Assembly: GCA_028707255.1 (NCBI GenBank)
Contig: JAQTUQ010000003.1
Location: forward strand, 1-64,000
Direction of reading: 5' to 3'
From: Dehalococcoidales bacterium
Lineage (GTDB): Bacteria; Chloroflexota; Dehalococcoidia; Dehalococcoidales; UBA5627
Length of the DNA stretch: 64,000 nt
In this document: piece by piece, positions 49,659 through 60,366 of the stretch
How the letters are laid out: every line of letters begins with the position of its first letter
Position numbering within the stretch: the stretch's first letter is position 1
The notes under the pieces: model-generated
What the model saw: only the letters and a program-made list of their open reading frames with translations
Told to the model about the DNA's origin: nothing
Databases searched by the model: none
Made by a program: the position numbers and the translations under genes

Positions 49659-51299
49659 ATGGGTATTGAAGCAGAACTTTTTAAAAGAGGCAAGCAGGAA
49701 GATTTATGGCAGAGATGTTGCGGGTATCTCGACCTGAGTATCGAGGATTTCGCGCATATCCAGAAGAGATTACTGCTGGAACAACTGGAATTGCTTAACA
49801 GGTGTGAACTCGGAAGAACCATTATGGGGGATGCCAGACCGGAAACCGTCGATGAATTTCGTACGTCGGTGCCTTTAACAACCTATGCAGATTATGCGCC
49901 ATACCTGTTGAAACGCCGCATGGATGTATTACCGCAAAAACCGATTCTGTGGCAATACACTTCCGGGAAATCCGAGGAATACCCGTACAGATGGGTACCT
50001 GTTACCGCAAGACAACTCGACCAGATAGAGGGTATCATCTTTGCCATGATGATATTATCAACTTGTAACAATAAGGGTGAAATAAACCTGAAAGGCATGG
50101 ACAAGGTTTTTTACGGCATGGCGCCTCCGCCTTATACCACCGGCACCATGACACGCGCTTTCCCCAACGAGCTTTTCGATGTAGTGCCTCCTGTAGGTGA
50201 AGCCGAGAACATATCCTTCGAAGAAAGAATCAAATATGGCTTCGACCTGGCTCTGGACAAAGGTCTCGACCTGTGTATCGCAATGTCGAGTGTAACCGTG
50301 GCAATAGGAGAGCGTTTTGGCAGGAAAGGTAAGAGTAAAATAAGTGTCAAAGCGCTCGTTAAGAAACCGAAAAAATCATTCAGATTATTGAAAGGGATTG
50401 TTAAAAGTAAACTGGCCGGACGCCCTATGTTGCCGAGGGATATCTGGAAATTGAAAGGATTGGTGTCTTTCGGAATAGACGGTTCGGTTTACCGCGAAAA
50501 AATCAAAGAAATGTGGGGCAGATATCCACTGGAATTTCACGGCTGCACCGAAGCCATTTTTATCGCCATGCAAACATGGGACTATGAAGGCTTGTCTTTT
50601 ATTCCCAATCTGAACTTTTTTGAATTTATCCCTGAGGCTGAAGTAAATAAATCACTCGAAGACTCGACATATCAACCCAGAACCGTTCTCATTGATGAAG
50701 TCAAGCCGGGCAAATATGAGTTGGTAATAAGCAGCCTGCACGGCGGACCTTTTATACGCTACAGATTGGGACACCTGATAAATATAACTGCCACCAGAAA
50801 TGAAAAACTGAATATTGATATTCCTCAAATGAAATTCCTGACCCGCATCGATGACCAGATCGACATTGCAGGGTTTACCAGATTATCTGAAAAAGTGATC
50901 TGGAAATCGATAGAAAATTGCGGTATCGGTTATTATGACTGGGTTGCCTGCAAAGAGATTAACGGAAAACCGGTACTGCATTTATATATCGAGCCTAAAG
51001 AAACCAATATGAATGTAAGAGAAATAGAAAGTTCGATACATAATGAGTTAAAAAAATTGGATAAGCCGTATTCCGAGCTGGAGTCATTTACCGGTTTAAT
51101 GCCGTTAAAGATTACCCTGCTACCAGAAAATTCATTCAAAGCCTATAAGTTAAGACAGCAGGCGATTGGCGCCAGCCTCGATAACCTGAGCCCCAGACAC
51201 ATTAATCCGTCGATGGATACTATCAGGTTCCTGCTTAAACCGGACTTGTCGTTATTAAGAAAGACGGTTGTAACGGCAAAAGAAAAAATAGAGGCGTAA
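49659..51299 (+). CDS. GH3-like acyl-acid-amido synthetase family protein (ANL superfamily)
   Basis: TVDEFRTSVPLTTYADYAPYL; ILWQYTSGKSEEYPYRWVPVT; FEFIPEAE; YELVISSLHGGPFIRYRLGHLINI. Confidence 0.85.
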   Translation: MGIEAELFKRGKQEDLWQRCCGYLDLSIEDFAHIQKRLLLEQLELLNRCELGRTIMGDARPETVDEFRTSVPLTTYADYAPYLLKRRMDVLPQKPILWQYTSGKSEEYPYRWVPVTARQLDQIEGIIFAMMILSTCNNKGEINLKGMDKVFYGMAPPPYTTGTMTRAFPNELFDVVPPVGEAENISFEERIKYGFDLALDKGLDLCIAMSSVTVAIGERFGRKGKSKISVKALVKKPKKSFRLLKGIVKSKLAGRPMLPRDIWKLKGLVSFGIDGSVYREKIKEMWGRYPLEFHGCTEAIFIAMQTWDYEGLSFIPNLNFFEFIPEAEVNKSLEDSTYQPRTVLIDEVKPGKYELVISSLHGGPFIRYRLGHLINITATRNEKLNIDIPQMKFLTRIDDQIDIAGFTRLSEKVIWKSIENCGIGYYDWVACKEINGKPVLHLYIEPKETNMNVREIESSIHNELKKLDKPYSELESFTGLMPLKITLLPENSFKAYKLRQQAIGASLDNLSPRHINPSMDTIRFLLKPDLSLLRKTVVTAKEKIEA

Positions 51300-51337
51300 C
51301 TATAAATAAAATAAAATTATCGTTCGGAGTATAAATA

Positions 51338-52144
51338 ATGAATGGTCATTACAGGGAAATGTTTAGCCGCAATATAGGGCTTTTTACCGATTCGGAACAG
51401 GAAAAGATATGCAATTCCACAATAGCTATTGCCGGGTTGGGCGGGGTAGGGGGTTTGGCAGCCGAGAGGCTGGTAAGAATAGGTGTCGGTACCTTGAAGA
51501 TAAATGACCCCGGTGACATGGAACTCAGCAATTTCAACAGGCAATTCGGTTCCGATATGAAGACTTTGGGGCGAAACAAGGCCGAAGCAATATATGAACA
51601 GATTAAAGATATCAATCCGCAGGCCAGGATTTTTTATACCAAAACAGGTATTAAATCGCAGTGCGACGTAGAGTTTTTGATTGAAGGCTGCGACGTGATA
51701 GTGGATGTAATGGACTTCGGTTTGTTCAGGGAATCCATATTATTACAGAGGGAAGCCAGGAAAAGGGGCATACATTACCTTTTTTCCACCGCAATAGGAT
51801 TTGGAGCTATAACGGTGGTTTTCGCTCCGGACGGGATTACATTGGAAGAATATAATAATCTTCCCGTCGATGTCGATGTGGATAATCCCGGGCAGTTAAT
51901 AGTTCCGCTGGAGAGAATCGTTCCGGTCATACCCAAATATGTTCAGGATAAAAGCATAATAGATGATATTATCACCGGAGAAACATCCATTATACCTACT
52001 ACATGCATCGGAGCAGGATTATCGGCTATTCAGGCTGCCAGTGAAGCGATAAATATAGTTATCGGTAGAGATATGCCCAAAGCTCCCAATTATACTTATT
52101 TCGACCTGGTCGACCGTGAATTGGTGGTTGGCTCCGTTATTTAA
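51338..52144 (+). CDS. ThiF/MoeB/HesA-like E1 adenylyltransferase fold protein
   Basis: STIAIAGLGGVGGLAAERLVRIGVGTLKINDPGDMELSNFNRQFG; DVIVDVMDFG; no CxxC zinc motifs seen. Confidence 0.88.
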   Translation: MNGHYREMFSRNIGLFTDSEQEKICNSTIAIAGLGGVGGLAAERLVRIGVGTLKINDPGDMELSNFNRQFGSDMKTLGRNKAEAIYEQIKDINPQARIFYTKTGIKSQCDVEFLIEGCDVIVDVMDFGLFRESILLQREARKRGIHYLFSTAIGFGAITVVFAPDGITLEEYNNLPVDVDVDNPGQLIVPLERIVPVIPKYVQDKSIIDDIITGETSIIPTTCIGAGLSAIQAASEAINIVIGRDMPKAPNYTYFDLVDRELVVGSVI

Positions 52145-52298
52145 TAATTTAGTTTTCTCTACTTAATGAGCAGCGGGTAGTATATATTCGCTGCTTAATT
52201 TTTTCTATTGACAAAGAGTAAACGTAAAGCCATAATTAATCTATTGATATTACGTATATTTTCAGTGTTCGATTAACGAATAAAAGGATATTTATTCA

Positions 52299-54869
52299 GT
52301 GAATTTATGGGCTCTCATACCGCTAATTAGCTGTGTTATTTTTATAATCCTTTTTTTGTCGGTATTACCTCAAGTCAAAAAGCGCATCGAAAGAATCTTT
52401 GCCCTGTTTCTTTTTGCTTCCATGATATGGAGTTTTACGGCGGTAATGCTGCTACATAATATTTCCGCATCATCGAATTATCTTATATTCTGGAACGGGC
52501 TGGTTATTGCGGCAATACCATTGGTGGTGGTTAGCTATTATCATTTCATTCGCGCTTATAATAACAAGAAAGCGGGTATGGGTGTCTGGATAGGTTATGC
52601 AATCGTATCTGTTATCATTATTTTGTCCTTGATGGGATATGTTGTAAAAGATGCTTATTTCATCGGTAATTTACTGTATCACGACATATTTTATTGGGAT
52701 TTTATCCTTGCGGCAATCTTAATCCCCTTTCTTTCGATGATAATTATGCTATTATATAGACGATACAAAAACTCGATCGACCCCACCGACCGCAACAGAA
52801 CCTCGTATCTCATTGTAGGATGGAGTTTACTTGTAATTATCAGCTATATTACGCCTTTTACTCCTTCACTAAAAACACTGCCTATCGACCATATCGGGAA
52901 TCTTATAAATGCCCTGATAATCAGTTATACCATTTTCAAGTTCAATCTACTGAATATACAAATGATATTCAGGAAACTATTGACATATATCATAGTGATA
53001 GGCGTGCTTTTTGCTTTAACTACTGTTTTGTTTTTTATAAGCCCCGACTTTTTTACAAATTTACCGCTATTTATTATCGTTATAATACTTTCTTTAATTT
53101 ATATATTTGTTATCCTGGCGTCGGCTCCTTTGATTAAACTCGTCTCTAAAGGGGTTGATTATCTATTTTATCGAAAGACCTATGATTACCGACAGGAACT
53201 TCTCAATTTTAATAAAAAAATGAGTCATATTCTCAATCTCGACGAATTGGCAAAAGAAATATTGCCTACCATCTCCAAGGCTATAAATGTCACCGGCGCC
53301 AGCTTAATGCTGCAGGATAACAAGACCGGGAACTTCGAAACACAATTTATATATCCTGAAGATGAAAATACTGCTCCGGAAAGTACCTTTAAAAAGGTAT
53401 CTCTGGAGGCAGATAGCGCTATTATCGTCTGGATGGATAAAAAGGGGAAACCGCTTAATCCGGAGCAGATGGACGCTATCCCGGAATTAAGAGGATTATG
53501 GCAATCCGAAAAAGATAAAATACTGAGTTCCAATATGGGTCTCTTTTTCCCCTTTAAAAGCCGCGATAAATTAATCGGGATACTCACTCTGGGAAAAAAG
53601 AAAAATAAATCAATTCTGTCATATCCGGATATAGAGCTTATTTCAAATATTGCCAACCAGGCCGGTATAATCATTGAAAATGCCCAGCTTTATACACATG
53701 CCAAAATTAAAGCCAATACAGATGAATTGACAGGTCTCTATAATCATCGTCATTTCCATGAAAGGTTAGACCAGGAAATTACCAGAAATACCCGTTTTGG
53801 CGGTACATTCTCCCTCATAATGATGGATGTCGACCTGTTTAAATCCTACAATGATATATACGGTCATTTAGCCGGTGACCATGTGCTTCGAAAAGTCGGA
53901 GAATATATCGGAAATTCGATACGCGGTATAGATTTAGCTTTCCGATACGGAGGAGAGGAGTTTACCGTTATTTTGCCCGGAACACATATCGAGGATGCTT
54001 ATAAAGTTGCCGAACGCATCAGAAAGACCATCGAGTCAAAATCAAGTTTAAAAGCAATGCCGATTACCATCAGCCTTGGAATTTCCAGCTGGCCGAGCGA
54101 TGGAATCATGAAAGAAGAAATTATCGGGCGTGCCGATGAGGCATTATATTTAGCAAAACAATTGGGAAGAAACCGCACCTGTTTGTCATCCGATAATAAA
54201 AAACAACACGATACACAGTTAATCTCATCGGAAATCAGGTCGAATCCAAAAGCGTTAAGTATTATCTATGCGCTTGCGGCAACTGTCGACGCCAAGGATA
54301 GTTACACTTACGGGCACTCCAGAAAAGTCAGTGAATATGCAATAGCAATTGCCGAGAGTATGAAATTGCCCAATGAGAAGATTGAATGTATCCGCTCGGC
54401 AGGATTACTTCACGATATTGGGAAAATAGGTATACCCGACTATATCTTAAACAAAAATACTTTCTTAAGCAGTGATGAAAATCAGCTTATAAAGAAACAT
54501 CCAAAAATCGGGTCGGAGATTTTAAAACACGTCATCGATCTGGTAAATTGTATACCGGCTATATTACATCACCATGAACGCTATGATGGAACGGGGTATC
54601 CCTCAGGATTGGTTGGTGAAAAAATCCCGATTGAGGCACGTATTTTATCGGTTGCCGACGCTTATGATGCCATGGTTTCACTGAGACCTTATCGCAGACA
54701 ACTTTCTCTTCAGGAGGCAGTCGATGAGCTTAAGAGTTGTTCAGGGACGCAATTCGACCCCGTTATTGTGGACGCCTTTATAAAAGTAGTTCAGAAAAAC
54801 AATGCCGATTCGGTTGTGTATAATAATGATTATATATATCAATTAAAAGAGAATGAAGATATCGATTGA
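52299..54869 (+). CDS. Membrane sensor with GAF, GGDEF and HD-GYP domains
   Basis: Multiple N-terminal TM helices; GAF-like region; DELTGLYNHRHFHERLDQE...FRYGGEEFTVILPG; HDIGKIGIPDYILNK...HHHERYDGTGYPSGL. GTG start. Confidence 0.92.
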   Translation: MNLWALIPLISCVIFIILFLSVLPQVKKRIERIFALFLFASMIWSFTAVMLLHNISASSNYLIFWNGLVIAAIPLVVVSYYHFIRAYNNKKAGMGVWIGYAIVSVIIILSLMGYVVKDAYFIGNLLYHDIFYWDFILAAILIPFLSMIIMLLYRRYKNSIDPTDRNRTSYLIVGWSLLVIISYITPFTPSLKTLPIDHIGNLINALIISYTIFKFNLLNIQMIFRKLLTYIIVIGVLFALTTVLFFISPDFFTNLPLFIIVIILSLIYIFVILASAPLIKLVSKGVDYLFYRKTYDYRQELLNFNKKMSHILNLDELAKEILPTISKAINVTGASLMLQDNKTGNFETQFIYPEDENTAPESTFKKVSLEADSAIIVWMDKKGKPLNPEQMDAIPELRGLWQSEKDKILSSNMGLFFPFKSRDKLIGILTLGKKKNKSILSYPDIELISNIANQAGIIIENAQLYTHAKIKANTDELTGLYNHRHFHERLDQEITRNTRFGGTFSLIMMDVDLFKSYNDIYGHLAGDHVLRKVGEYIGNSIRGIDLAFRYGGEEFTVILPGTHIEDAYKVAERIRKTIESKSSLKAMPITISLGISSWPSDGIMKEEIIGRADEALYLAKQLGRNRTCLSSDNKKQHDTQLISSEIRSNPKALSIIYALAATVDAKDSYTYGHSRKVSEYAIAIAESMKLPNEKIECIRSAGLLHDIGKIGIPDYILNKNTFLSSDENQLIKKHPKIGSEILKHVIDLVNCIPAILHHHERYDGTGYPSGLVGEKIPIEARILSVADAYDAMVSLRPYRRQLSLQEAVDELKSCSGTQFDPVIVDAFIKVVQKNNADSVVYNNDYIYQLKENEDID

Positions 54870-54983
54870 CAGTATCCGGAATCGATTTGGCAGGTATTAT
54901 TACAACAATTTGAAAACGAACCTCTCATTATTATAAAATTTTAAGTAATTTTTTAATATATTGCATCATTTCAGGAAGTGAAA

Positions 54984-56984
54984 ATGTCTATTGACGAACT
55001 ATGTATTAATACTATTCGCATACTTTCCATGGATGCCGTTCAAAAGGCCAATTCGGGGCACCCCGGGGCGCCGATGGGAATGGCTGCCACGGCCTATATA
55101 TTATGGGACAGGTTTTTAAAACATAATCCGCAAAACCCGCAATGGATTAACCGCGACAGGTTTATTTTATCTCCCGGACATGCATCTACCCTGCTATATT
55201 CCTTATTACACCTTACCGGTTACGATTTACCCCTTGATGAATTGAAAAAATTCAGGCAATGGGAGAGTAAAACTCCGGGACATCCGGAATACGGGATAAC
55301 CCCGGGAGTAGAGGCAACCACCGGACCGCTGGGGCAGGGTTTCTCTAACGGAATAGGGATGGCTATCGCTGAAAAATGGTTGGCGGAGCAATATAACCGT
55401 CCCGGATATAATATTATCGATCACTATACTTATGCCATTGTTTCCGACGGGGACCTGATGGAAGGAATTACCTCGGAAGCCGCTTCATTTGCCGGCACTA
55501 TGCAACTGGGTAAAATCATTTACCTTTACGATGATAACGATATATCAATAGAGGGCAGCACCGATATTACATTTAAAGAAGATGTTGCTCTCAGATTCAA
55601 GGCTTATGGCTGGCAGGTCATCGGACCTGTTGACGGGAATACCATAAATGCAATCGCTGAGGCAATAAAAGAAGCGCAAAACGAAACCCGTTACCCTAGC
55701 CTTATAATTTGTAAAACTGTTATCGGTTGCGGCAGTCCGAATAAGGAAGGCAAATGCTCCGCTCATGGAGAGCCTCTTGGAACAGACGAAGTATCTCTTT
55801 CCAGGACAAAGCTGAATTGGCAGTATGCGGAATCTTTTAAAATTCCCGATGATGCCCTGGCTCATTTTCGCAAAGCCATAGATAGAGGAAAAACCGGACA
55901 GGATAAATGGCAAGAAGTTTTGGATTCCTATCAGATTAACTATCCCGATGAATATAAAAAACTTATGGAAGATTTGACCGGCGTATTACCTCAGGACTGG
56001 GATGAAGGGCTTGATACACTGTTTCCGGATAGTAACATAACACTTGCTACGCGTGAAGCCTCCGGGCAGGTAATTAACCTGATAGCTCCCCGGATTCATT
56101 CTCTGGTGGGCGGTTCGGCTGACCTTGCTCCGTCTACGAAGACAACGATAAAAGCGGCAAAATCGTTTGGCGTCGATTGTTATAGCGGACGGAATTTCCA
56201 TTTCGGGGTGCGCGAACACGCCATGGGCGCCATTGCCAACGGTATGACGCTGCACGGAGGATTGATTCCTTTCGTTTCCACGTTCCTGGTTTTTTACGAT
56301 TACATGCGGGCTTCGGTAAGACTGTCTGCGTTCATGAAACAGGGAGTCATATATGTATACACACATGATTCTATCGGTGTCGGCGAAGACGGACCGACAC
56401 ATCAACCTGTTGAACAACTGGCCGGACTCAGAACAGTCCCCGGTTTGGTAACGATAAGGCCGGCCGACGCAACGGAAACAGCGGAAGCCTGGCGAATAGC
56501 TATTAACAACAGGAATAATCCCACCGCTTTAATATTTACACGGCAAAAACTTCCGGTTATCGATAGAACGACTGCCGCACCTGCCGAAAACGTAAAGTAC
56601 GGCGGTTATATATTATGGCAGTCATCGGATATACCTGACATAATATTAATTGCCACCGGTTCCGAGGTTCATATAGCAATGGAAGCGGGGAGGCTTTTGA
56701 AGGGGATGGGAATCGCCGCTCGGGTTGTATCTCTGCCTTCCTGGGCGCTATTTGAGGCACAGCCTGAAGAATACAGGGAAACGGTACTTCCGAAGAATAT
56801 TAAAGCCAGGATTTCCATTGAAGCGGGAGTGACTTTTGGTTGGGAACGCTATGTCGGCAGTGAAGGTGTTGCTATCGGAATCGACAGGTTCGGAGCATCG
56901 GCTCCGTCTAATGTTTTATATCAACAGTTCGGGTTAACGTCAGAAAGAATTGTATCCGATGCTCTCAAATTGCTAAACAGATAA
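54984..56984 (+). CDS. tkt: Transketolase
   Basis: [56 protein letters not shown]. Confidence 0.96.
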   Translation: MSIDELCINTIRILSMDAVQKANSGHPGAPMGMAATAYILWDRFLKHNPQNPQWINRDRFILSPGHASTLLYSLLHLTGYDLPLDELKKFRQWESKTPGHPEYGITPGVEATTGPLGQGFSNGIGMAIAEKWLAEQYNRPGYNIIDHYTYAIVSDGDLMEGITSEAASFAGTMQLGKIIYLYDDNDISIEGSTDITFKEDVALRFKAYGWQVIGPVDGNTINAIAEAIKEAQNETRYPSLIICKTVIGCGSPNKEGKCSAHGEPLGTDEVSLSRTKLNWQYAESFKIPDDALAHFRKAIDRGKTGQDKWQEVLDSYQINYPDEYKKLMEDLTGVLPQDWDEGLDTLFPDSNITLATREASGQVINLIAPRIHSLVGGSADLAPSTKTTIKAAKSFGVDCYSGRNFHFGVREHAMGAIANGMTLHGGLIPFVSTFLVFYDYMRASVRLSAFMKQGVIYVYTHDSIGVGEDGPTHQPVEQLAGLRTVPGLVTIRPADATETAEAWRIAINNRNNPTALIFTRQKLPVIDRTTAAPAENVKYGGYILWQSSDIPDIILIATGSEVHIAMEAGRLLKGMGIAARVVSLPSWALFEAQPEEYRETVLPKNIKARISIEAGVTFGWERYVGSEGVAIGIDRFGASAPSNVLYQQFGLTSERIVSDALKLLNR

Positions 56985-56992
56985 TATCTGTC

Positions 56993-57637
56993 TTAAGTAT
57001 TGCAGAGACTTTCCAACCGGCGATAACTTTGCGCCGGATTATCCTGACAGAATACCGCACTTCCAACACAAATGGAGTTTACACCTGTTTTGGCGACGGT
57101 CGCTATGTTGTTTTCTTTTATACCGCCGTCTATTCCTGTATATATATGGGGATATTTATTGCGGAAATCTGTAATCTTATCCAGAACCTCGGGAATGAAT
57201 TTGCTTCCGTAATAACCGGGAACGACTGACATAAACAAAACGGAGTCCAGTTTATTTATTAGAGGGTCGAGTACGGATATATCGGTATCCGGATTAACGG
57301 CTATTCCGGCTTTTAATCCCGCCCCGTGAACCATATCGATTATATTACCATGTGATTCCGTAGCCTCATAATGAAATATTATTTGCTGCGCTCCAGCACT
57401 CGCAAAATCATCAACAAGATTCTCCGGATTATTAACCATCAGGTGGGCTTCCCATTTCAAGCCGGTTTTAACAATACAAATGTCCGTTGCTGTAATGCTT
57501 TTTGATGGAACGAATAATCCATCCATAATATCTATTTGAACAAAACCCGTGAATGTTGCGGCTATTCCAAGCATATCCTTTAATGATTGCGGATTATCTG
57601 TCAATACAGCCGGAACTACGGTAATTTTTTTATCCAA
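56993..57637 (-). CDS. rpe: Ribulose-phosphate 3-epimerase
   Basis: VQIDIMDGLFVPS; WEAHLMVNNPE; SVVPGYYGSKFIPEVLDKI; IDGGIKENN. TTG at 57637 with AAAGGA is plausible; the ORF-track start at 57679 overlaps the upstream CDS. Confidence 0.9.
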   Translation of the reverse strand: MDKKITVVPAVLTDNPQSLKDMLGIAATFTGFVQIDIMDGLFVPSKSITATDICIVKTGLKWEAHLMVNNPENLVDDFASAGAQQIIFHYEATESHGNIIDMVHGAGLKAGIAVNPDTDISVLDPLINKLDSVLFMSVVPGYYGSKFIPEVLDKITDFRNKYPHIYTGIDGGIKENNIATVAKTGVNSICVGSAVFCQDNPAQSYRRLESLCNT

Positions 57638-57641
57638 TTTA

Positions 57642-58391
57642 TTATCCTTTAGGCATTTGTTCGTTCTGGGACAGTTCACAAAGTTTTATATTGCCCCAAA
57701 CCCCCATAGCTTCATCCTTTATTATAATAACACCTTTTAATAGTCCGCTGCGCTTAGCGTAAACGATTGCCTTATCAATATCGTCTTTGGTAGTCACCAT
57801 GTTGCATATTGCCGTAGCGGCGGCGTCGGCTATCGAGGCTGAATCAGCCGTTATAACCGCTGCGTCCGCTTTTCCGAAACTGAACGAGTGACCGACAGTA
57901 CCGGAGGAAGTGCAAATGCCGAGCGGAGTATCGTTGGCTTCTATCTCTATTCCATACTTCCCGCTCAGGGATGAGTTTCCGGCATATATAGCAATAGTCC
58001 TGTTCTTTTTACTGCTTATAAAAATATCGCCACCGTTCTCGATAATCACTTCATGCGAGAATGAAAGCAGGTCTTTCCCGACAAACTCCGCAATTGCACC
58101 GGCAACCGCCGCCATAGGCCCTACATCGAATTTCTCTGAAGCTGCAATCATTTCTTTAATTATATGCGGACAACTTCCGGTTATCACCAGTGGTTTAAAC
58201 GATTCGGCAAACTCCGGATGCAATTCAATATAGCTTTCTATTTGCTTTCTGTATTTGCAAACAGAACTAATGGCTTTGCCCTTTAAATTACAGGATGTGC
58301 GTATGTATAAATCGGTTTCTTCGACAATTACACTGTAAGAAACCAGTTCCTTATCCTGTACCCAATTACGATATATCCTCGGCTGGTACAT
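57642..58391 (-). CDS. UPF0280/COG2122 family protein (ApbE-like fold)
   Basis: GPMAAVAGAIAEFVGKDLL; EVIIENGGDIFI; GICTSSGTVGHSFSFGKADAAVITA. Confidence 0.88.
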   Translation of the reverse strand: MYQPRIYRNWVQDKELVSYSVIVEETDLYIRTSCNLKGKAISSVCKYRKQIESYIELHPEFAESFKPLVITGSCPHIIKEMIAASEKFDVGPMAAVAGAIAEFVGKDLLSFSHEVIIENGGDIFISSKKNRTIAIYAGNSSLSGKYGIEIEANDTPLGICTSSGTVGHSFSFGKADAAVITADSASIADAAATAICNMVTTKDDIDKAIVYAKRSGLLKGVIIIKDEAMGVWGNIKLCELSQNEQMPKG

Positions 58392-58395
58392 AACA

Positions 58396-58806
58396 TTAGA
58401 AGTGCAACTCCATTGCTCGCGGCGGGCAGGCTTTCAGACATAGACCGCAGGCAATACACTTGCCGGCATCGAAAGATATCAGGCGTGAGTCAGGGTCGAG
58501 TTTGAAAGCTTTTGTCGGGCAGACGGTTACACATGCGCCGCAATGTGTGCATCTCTCATCGTTTCGCAATACATTCTGACCAAGCGATTGTATGCGTACT
58601 CCTGTCTCGGTAAGGTATTTAATGCCCTTATCATAATTTGCCTGTTCGCCCCGCAGTTCGATAACCATTAATCCTTCGGCATCCGGAATAATCGATGCTT
58701 TCATAATGTTGAATTCAAGGTCATAATCTTTTATGAGATGATAGACTATAGCCCTGTCTACAAGACGAACAGGAAAGTGGAGCACTATTTTTTTTGAAAC
58801 GATCAT
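58396..58806 (-). CDS. NIL domain plus 4Fe-4S ferredoxin protein (MA1822-like)
   Basis: N-terminal NIL-like domain; CTHCGACVTVCP and CIACGLCLKACP motifs. Confidence 0.9.
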   Translation of the reverse strand: MIVSKKIVLHFPVRLVDRAIVYHLIKDYDLEFNIMKASIIPDAEGLMVIELRGEQANYDKGIKYLTETGVRIQSLGQNVLRNDERCTHCGACVTVCPTKAFKLDPDSRLISFDAGKCIACGLCLKACPPRAMELHF

Positions 58807-58829
58807 TAAAACGACCTCGCTTGATAAAA

Positions 58830-60038
58830 CTATTCTGTAACCGGGCGCTCTTTCAGCGGTTTTGTTTTTAAACCGGATTCAATACCCGGTAACGATTCGA
58901 CCGGCTCGGTTAAGAGAAAACGCCCGCTTTCTATCCATTCTTTCAATGTATCGGCAATGATTAAAGCGCGTGAGTAACTGGATAACGATGCCGTCGGTAT
59001 CTGCTTGCCTCCGATTTCGATTTTTCCGCTCTTTAAATCGGCATAACTTACTTCGGCAATAATATTCGCAACCATATTCGGATAATCGGAAGAATAATCG
59101 ATAACAGGTGCAATGATATCGGCATCGGTTACGGTTGTATATTCAAGTATCTCTTCGGAAAGGATGGGAATGGGAACTCCGACACCTACCGTAAGGGTGC
59201 ATCCATATCCCATCATGCTGGTACCCCTTAACCACTCAGGGCGCATCTGTTTTAAATCTCCTATAAGCGCCAGCGTACCCGAACCCCTGGTAGGAACACC
59301 CTTTTCGTTCCTGGGAGCTGACGGATTATGCTGGGTTCCCTGCCAGGCGACAAAACCGATACCTCCTCCCAAAAACACCTTGGTTCCGATACCTATAGTT
59401 TTATAGTAAGGGTCATTTAACAGAGGTGATAATTGCCCCGAAGTAGAATAATTGATATTTCCCATATTGGGTTTTAAAATTCCCATATATGTATAAATTA
59501 CTTTTCCGGATACATTTATAGCTGCATTATAGTTCTGATAAACGTTGCGCGGGTTGAACAGCACTGCTTCATTAATGTCTTTTATGTTAATCAGGGTTTC
59601 GAGTTTTTTGCGGGGATAGCAATCGGTTCCGTATGCCGTAACAGATAATCGAATATCTTTTCCGGCTACCAGTTCTTCTATTACATGTCCCCCGCCGTAA
59701 TTGAACTCCCCGGGATAAATCCTGTTTCTGGGGTCATCATCGGGAAGGGCATTGGCTCCGATCAATAAATCGGTTGCCGCCAAGCCTGCATAAGCATTGA
59801 CATCGTTAAGATAGGCTCTTCCGCCTCCCAGTTTAATACGCGGGTTGGAATGTCCGATATTAAAATAAGCTGCGGATGAACACATGGGACCGAAAGTTCC
59901 GGTAGTCACCACATCTACTTCCTGAGCCGCCTTTTTAATTCCTTTTTCTTTGGCAATCGCGATTATTTCTTCGGCATTGACGACTACAGCTTCCCCCCTG
60001 CGTATTCTATCGTTAATTTCTTCGATTGTCTTTGACAT
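58830..60038 (-). CDS. Homocysteine biosynthesis protein, DUF39/COG1900 (L-aspartate semialdehyde sulfurtransferase family)
   Basis: VVTTGTFGPMCSSAAYFNIGHSNPRIKLGGGRAYLNDVNAYAGLAATDLLIGA; YGTDCYPRKKLE. Confidence 0.92.
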   Translation of the reverse strand: MSKTIEEINDRIRRGEAVVVNAEEIIAIAKEKGIKKAAQEVDVVTTGTFGPMCSSAAYFNIGHSNPRIKLGGGRAYLNDVNAYAGLAATDLLIGANALPDDDPRNRIYPGEFNYGGGHVIEELVAGKDIRLSVTAYGTDCYPRKKLETLINIKDINEAVLFNPRNVYQNYNAAINVSGKVIYTYMGILKPNMGNINYSTSGQLSPLLNDPYYKTIGIGTKVFLGGGIGFVAWQGTQHNPSAPRNEKGVPTRGSGTLALIGDLKQMRPEWLRGTSMMGYGCTLTVGVGVPIPILSEEILEYTTVTDADIIAPVIDYSSDYPNMVANIIAEVSYADLKSGKIEIGGKQIPTASLSSYSRALIIADTLKEWIESGRFLLTEPVESLPGIESGLKTKPLKERPVTE

Positions 60039-60366
60039 TTTACAGGCTCCTCGTGTATCTCATGTCATATTTGTAAATATAAATACAGGCTAAATATTTA
60101 AATGATAAACTCTACGAGATGGCTTGTCAATCAAAGTTCGATTGGGGCGAATATTATTACAGACCTTTTTATATTCATGCAAAGCATTATTGATGCTGTG
60201 AATATCTAAATCAGCTACGGTTACTTCATCAAAATACCATGATAAATAATCAATGGATTGATTATCAGAAAACTTTTATGTTCAGTTTTCAATTTTGTGC
60301 GGTTTATGCATAGTTTTCCAATCGAGCATCATATATAATATCTATATTGTCTGAGGGGTAGCTAAA

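Noticed and set aside
60039-60366. SAM or other methionine-related riboswitch upstream of the homocysteine operon
   Set aside because: No recognisable conserved core or terminator arrangement could be read; would need an Infernal/Rfam search.
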